From contig JAJZKS010000062.1 of NCBI GenBank assembly GCA_021850835.1, positions 1 through 8,831 on the forward strand: 8,831 bases of DNA. The letters are read 5' to 3'. This DNA comes from Thermoplasmata archaeon (GTDB lineage: Archaea; Thermoplasmatota; Thermoplasmata; Thermoplasmatales; Thermoplasmataceae). Under the pieces are notes generated by a model, which saw nothing but the letters and a program-made list of their open reading frames with translations, searched no databases and was not told the origin of the DNA. Below, piece by piece: positions 6,762 through 8,831 of this stretch. How positions within the stretch are numbered: position 1 is the first letter of the stretch; every line of letters begins with the position of its first letter. The translations under genes were made by a program, and so were the position numbers.

Positions 6762-7499
6762 ATGAAGAAAGAACTCTTTGTAATAATCGCAACGGTTATA
6801 ATCGCTGCATTAGTGATTGGGGCAATAGAATATGGCGGGCTTGGCAAGGCTATTTCCTTCAATGGCAACTATGCTTTTGACGTGGAGATAAAAGATCCTA
6901 GTTTCAGTGTTGTTAATGTAAATAATACCTATATGGTTCAGGATCTTAAGGTGGCAAATTATAGCTACAATTCCACTGCACTAAAGGTAAATCTGCCCCT
7001 TAATTGGTCTGCAAATTCAGCCAACTACCTGTATGAACTAGTCAATACCATTAGCACTCCTGTTAGCGTAAATCTCTCGGACAACTTCACCAATGGAGCA
7101 GTATTTACCTATCTGCTTATGCAGAATGGACAAGTTTACTCATCTGGAATTGTGCATAATGCTACCTTTTGGGTTATGACGCAGAACAATGCAACAGGCA
7201 ATTACTCAACAAGCCTAGTGGTAGTTCATAATATCATAGGGGATGGAGAATTTGTGCCTAATGGAACTATGATACCTGCCAACTCTACCCTTTACCAATG
7301 GGGCATACTTGGCGATGGTCTGCCTGTATTGGCAAATACCACCGTTGTTATTCCTGCGGGCTACTATGTCTATGTTGGAATTGGCAATCTAAATTGGGGC
7401 ATCCAAAATCTTGCTCGTAACACTGGTAACATAACAAATAGTGCTATTTCTAATACGACAACAAAAACATTTGAGAGTGGTTCATTAACCATCTCATAA
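6762..7499 (+). CDS. Membrane-anchored, sequon-rich surface protein of unknown family
   Basis: I do not recognise this 245-residue protein. Residues 1-4 are MKKE, then one hydrophobic helix (about 5-21) ends in AIEYGG with no lipobox and no clear cleavage site, suggesting an uncleaved anchor. The rest is polar, beta-prone (alternating Val/Thr/Tyr strands) and rich in Asn, Ser and Thr. I count 14 N-x-S/T sequons (Asn 54, 66, 70, 81, 104, 108, 133, 143, 147, 167, 174, 192, 223, 231), no cysteine and a single arginine. A heavily N-glycosylated extracytoplasmic protein is the natural reading. It is more AT-rich than its neighbours: the line at 6901-6960 is about 32% G+C against about 52% at 4741-4800. 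Its one arginine is CGT, whereas neighbours favour AGG. The C-terminal part weakly resembles the broken frame that faces it. Presence as a gene is likely; its function is unknown. Confidence 0.8.
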   Translation: MKKELFVIIATVIIAALVIGAIEYGGLGKAISFNGNYAFDVEIKDPSFSVVNVNNTYMVQDLKVANYSYNSTALKVNLPLNWSANSANYLYELVNTISTPVSVNLSDNFTNGAVFTYLLMQNGQVYSSGIVHNATFWVMTQNNATGNYSTSLVVVHNIIGDGEFVPNGTMIPANSTLYQWGILGDGLPVLANTTVVIPAGYYVYVGIGNLNWGIQNLARNTGNITNSAISNTTTKTFESGSLTIS

Positions 7500-7506
7500 T
7501 TTTTTT
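7500..7506 (+). terminator. T-run terminator after the surface-protein gene
   Basis: Seven consecutive T directly follow the TAA stop at 7497-7499, without a hairpin. This fits archaeal termination. The run overlaps the stop codon of the broken minus-strand frame. Confidence 0.5.
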
Positions 7507-7816
7507 AATTTGCCACTACCCACCACATATAAGTCATTCCATCGCCACTATACATGATGTATCCACCATTGGGTAGTTCTCCACCGTGAAGCATGACAGT
7601 ATTCCCTAATGTGTAATCATTTAATCCGATTTGAGAACCCGGACTACCTGTAAGTCCACCGTTATTTACCCATGCAATAACCAATACTGTGTATGGTGTG
7701 TTATTTGTAGATCTACTTCCAGCAGCAGCACTAACTTACCCAACAGTACCATGAATTAGAAGCCCGGTTAAGTAATTTGAAATATACATTTCACCTGAAC
7801 CTAATTCACAATATTT
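7505..7816 (-). pseudogene. Broken C-terminal fragment of a surface-type protein
   Basis: Reading the minus strand from 7816, 26 sense codons (KYCELGSGEMYIS...LLIHGTVG) run into an in-frame TAA at 7738-7736. The same frame then stays open for 76 more codons to a TAA at 7507-7505. The second part is protein-like: NNTPYTVLVIAW, then GSPGSQIGLNDYTLGNTV, then LPNGGYIMYSGDGMTYMWW and VVAN before the stop. There is no good start codon for the second part and no promoter, and the 5' side is cut off exactly where the cyclodeaminase gene ends, in a different frame. I read this as the C-terminal remnant of a secreted or surface protein with one nonsense mutation. It has the same flavour as the facing gene: compare NTTVVIPAGYYVYVGIGNLNW there with LPNGGYIMYSGDGMTYMWW here. 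The relation is inferred by eye. This accounts for almost all of the otherwise empty 7500-7805 stretch. Confidence 0.5.
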
Positions 7817-8705
7817 TCATGTTTCGCAGCAGGGCATAGGACATCGCAATATCCTCAAGGCCCACACCCATTGACTTGAATATGGTCTTCTGCTCTTTCA
7901 CTGGAGATGTGAATTTGAACAGGTCCCTGAGCTCAATGCATTTACTCCGGTCATTCATTTCCATTATTTCAGTCGATTCCTCCAATGCCTGCGCCATGTC
8001 TTCTACCACCACCAGGCCACTCTGGTCAAGTACATCACTGGCAGCCTCACGCCTTGATGGCACATTTGCACCGATAAGGTTTGCGTGATATGTTTCGCCA
8101 AGATCTCTCCCTGAGAATATGGGTTCCACTGAGCTGGTTGCGGAGCTTATGATTGTGCAGCCCTTCAGTGCGGAGGAAGCTGTATCATGAACTTTGATGT
8201 CTATACCGAATTTGGAGGACATCTCCACGGCAAATTTCATGGCGTTGGCAGGCGTCCTTGAATACACATTGGCAGAATCCAATGGAAATGCTGCAAGCAT
8301 GCCTTCAAGCTGCCCCCGTGCCTGCAGGCCGGATCCTATGATGCATAAGGAATGGCTGCCTCCATGGACAAGCCTCTTTGTAACCATTGCAGGCAGCGCA
8401 CCTGTCTTGATCTGCCCCATCCTGCTGGATTCAATGAGTGCTATGGGCTCGCCGCTTTTGGAATTGAAAATCAGGACGTGCCTGTGCTTTTTCTGGCTTC
8501 CCACATAGGTTTTAAGCCCAGCCAGGTTGTATTTGTGCAGATAGCCTGGCATTGTAACCAGAGCACCCTTTGACAGTTTCAGCCTCCCTCTGCTGCTGTA
8601 AGAAGACATTCCGTCAGCATAATCCTGGAAAGCCTCCTCCAGGGCAGATATGGCATCTTTCATTGGCAGGTGCATGTCCACGTCCCTCTCCGTGATGAAA
8701 AGCAT
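7806..8705 (-). CDS. Ornithine cyclodeaminase / mu-crystallin family protein
   Basis: A 299-residue NAD(P)-dependent enzyme family that includes ornithine cyclodeaminase, archaeal alanine dehydrogenase and several imine reductases. Seen: the substrate-domain opening FITERDVDMHLPMKDAI (3-19) and EEAFQDYADG (23-32), AGLKTYV with the conserved Lys65, IALIESSRMGQIKTGA (88-103), the Rossmann loop CIIGSGLQARGQLEGM (121-136), a second nucleotide-domain block TIISSATSSVEPIF (184-197), GANVPSRREAASDVL (212-226), VVVEDMAQALEES (232-244), and the closing block KSMGVGLEDIAMSYALLRNM (277-296). Length is slightly below the usual 310-330. The family motif set does not tell cyclodeaminase from alanine dehydrogenase, so no specific reaction is claimed. 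ATG at 8705 is used; no Shine-Dalgarno site precedes it and the TATA candidate is weak. The stop lies directly next to the broken surface-protein fragment, and a likely paralogue lies 84 bases upstream. Confidence 0.92.
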   Translation of the reverse strand: MLFITERDVDMHLPMKDAISALEEAFQDYADGMSSYSSRGRLKLSKGALVTMPGYLHKYNLAGLKTYVGSQKKHRHVLIFNSKSGEPIALIESSRMGQIKTGALPAMVTKRLVHGGSHSLCIIGSGLQARGQLEGMLAAFPLDSANVYSRTPANAMKFAVEMSSKFGIDIKVHDTASSALKGCTIISSATSSVEPIFSGRDLGETYHANLIGANVPSRREAASDVLDQSGLVVVEDMAQALEESTEIMEMNDRSKCIELRDLFKFTSPVKEQKTIFKSMGVGLEDIAMSYALLRNMKIL

Positions 8706-8789
8706 GGATAGGAGAAATTGAAGGTGGTTATGATTCTATGGCATTAATATCGGAAGGGGACTGAATATCTATTCCCCCAATTGTTCTTG

Positions 8790-8831
8790 CTACTTCAGGA
8801 GTCCCATGTTCTTCATGAGGGCATATCCTGC
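8790..8831 (-). CDS. 3' end of a second ornithine cyclodeaminase-family gene (partial)
   Basis: At the window edge the minus strand reads AGYALMKNMGLLK and then TAG at 8792-8790. This matches the last residues of the neighbouring family member (MSYALLRNMKIL) in pattern: x-x-Y-A-L-[LM]-[RK]-N-M, followed by a short hydrophobic end. I therefore call it the C-terminus of a tandem paralogue whose body lies beyond the window. Only 13 residues are visible, so the call rests on this short similarity and on the shared strand. The 84-base gap between the two genes holds no clear promoter, only an imperfect GGGGAATA...TATTC..TCCCC inverted repeat with no T-run. Confidence 0.55.
   Translation of the reverse strand, partial: AGYALMKNMGLLK

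Noticed and set aside
7500..7805. Possible CRISPR, tRNA or small RNA in the apparent gap
   Set aside because: No repeats, no cloverleaf and no GC-rich stem; the minus-strand protein-like frame explains the stretch better.
8755..8780. Imperfect GGGGAATA...TATTC..TCCCC hairpin between the two cyclodeaminase-family genes
   Set aside because: The stem has a three-base interruption and no T-run, so neither a terminator nor a regulator site can be supported.

Overview
The window looks like a piece of an archaeal chromosome, most likely Thermoplasmata/Thermoplasmatales-like. That placement is inferred from style, not from a marker gene. The reasons are TATA-like boxes about 25-28 bases ahead of first-gene start codons (leaderless transcripts), Shine-Dalgarno sites only inside an operon, T-run terminators, heavy AGG arginine codon use, tight packing, and a sequon-rich membrane-anchored surface protein.

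Left and centre (about 1-5700) hold an aerobic molybdenum-hydroxylase locus. Three structural genes lie in the order medium (FAD), small (2 x [2Fe-2S]) and large (Mo-cofactor) subunit, at 2265-5700, with gaps of one base or none. Upstream are an XdhC/CoxI-type maturation factor (1350-2195) and, divergently, a MocA-like nucleotidyltransferase (602-1213). The expected division of labour is that the MocA-like protein makes the dinucleotide form of the molybdenum cofactor, XdhC handles it and delivers it, and the three subunits form the oxidoreductase. The large subunit carries PYRGAGR where true CO dehydrogenases have AYxCSFR, so it is probably not a classical form I CO dehydrogenase. An aldehyde or N-heterocycle substrate is more likely but is not resolved. 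A four-helix membrane protein of unknown function (35-526) lies downstream of the mocA-like gene on the same strand.

After a T-rich terminator comes a stand-alone SDR-type protein of the TIGR01777/SDR39U1 family (5795-6718).

The region 6762-7816 is different: more AT-rich, with a predicted membrane-anchored protein bearing 14 N-glycosylation sequons. Tail to tail with it, 5 bases away, is an unlisted broken reading frame on the minus strand (7505-7816) that looks like the C-terminal part of a related surface protein.

The right end has an ornithine cyclodeaminase/mu-crystallin family gene (7806-8705, minus). At the very edge (8790-8831) are the last 13 codons of what appears to be a second member of the same family in tandem. 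I saw no tRNA, rRNA, CRISPR array or transposase.
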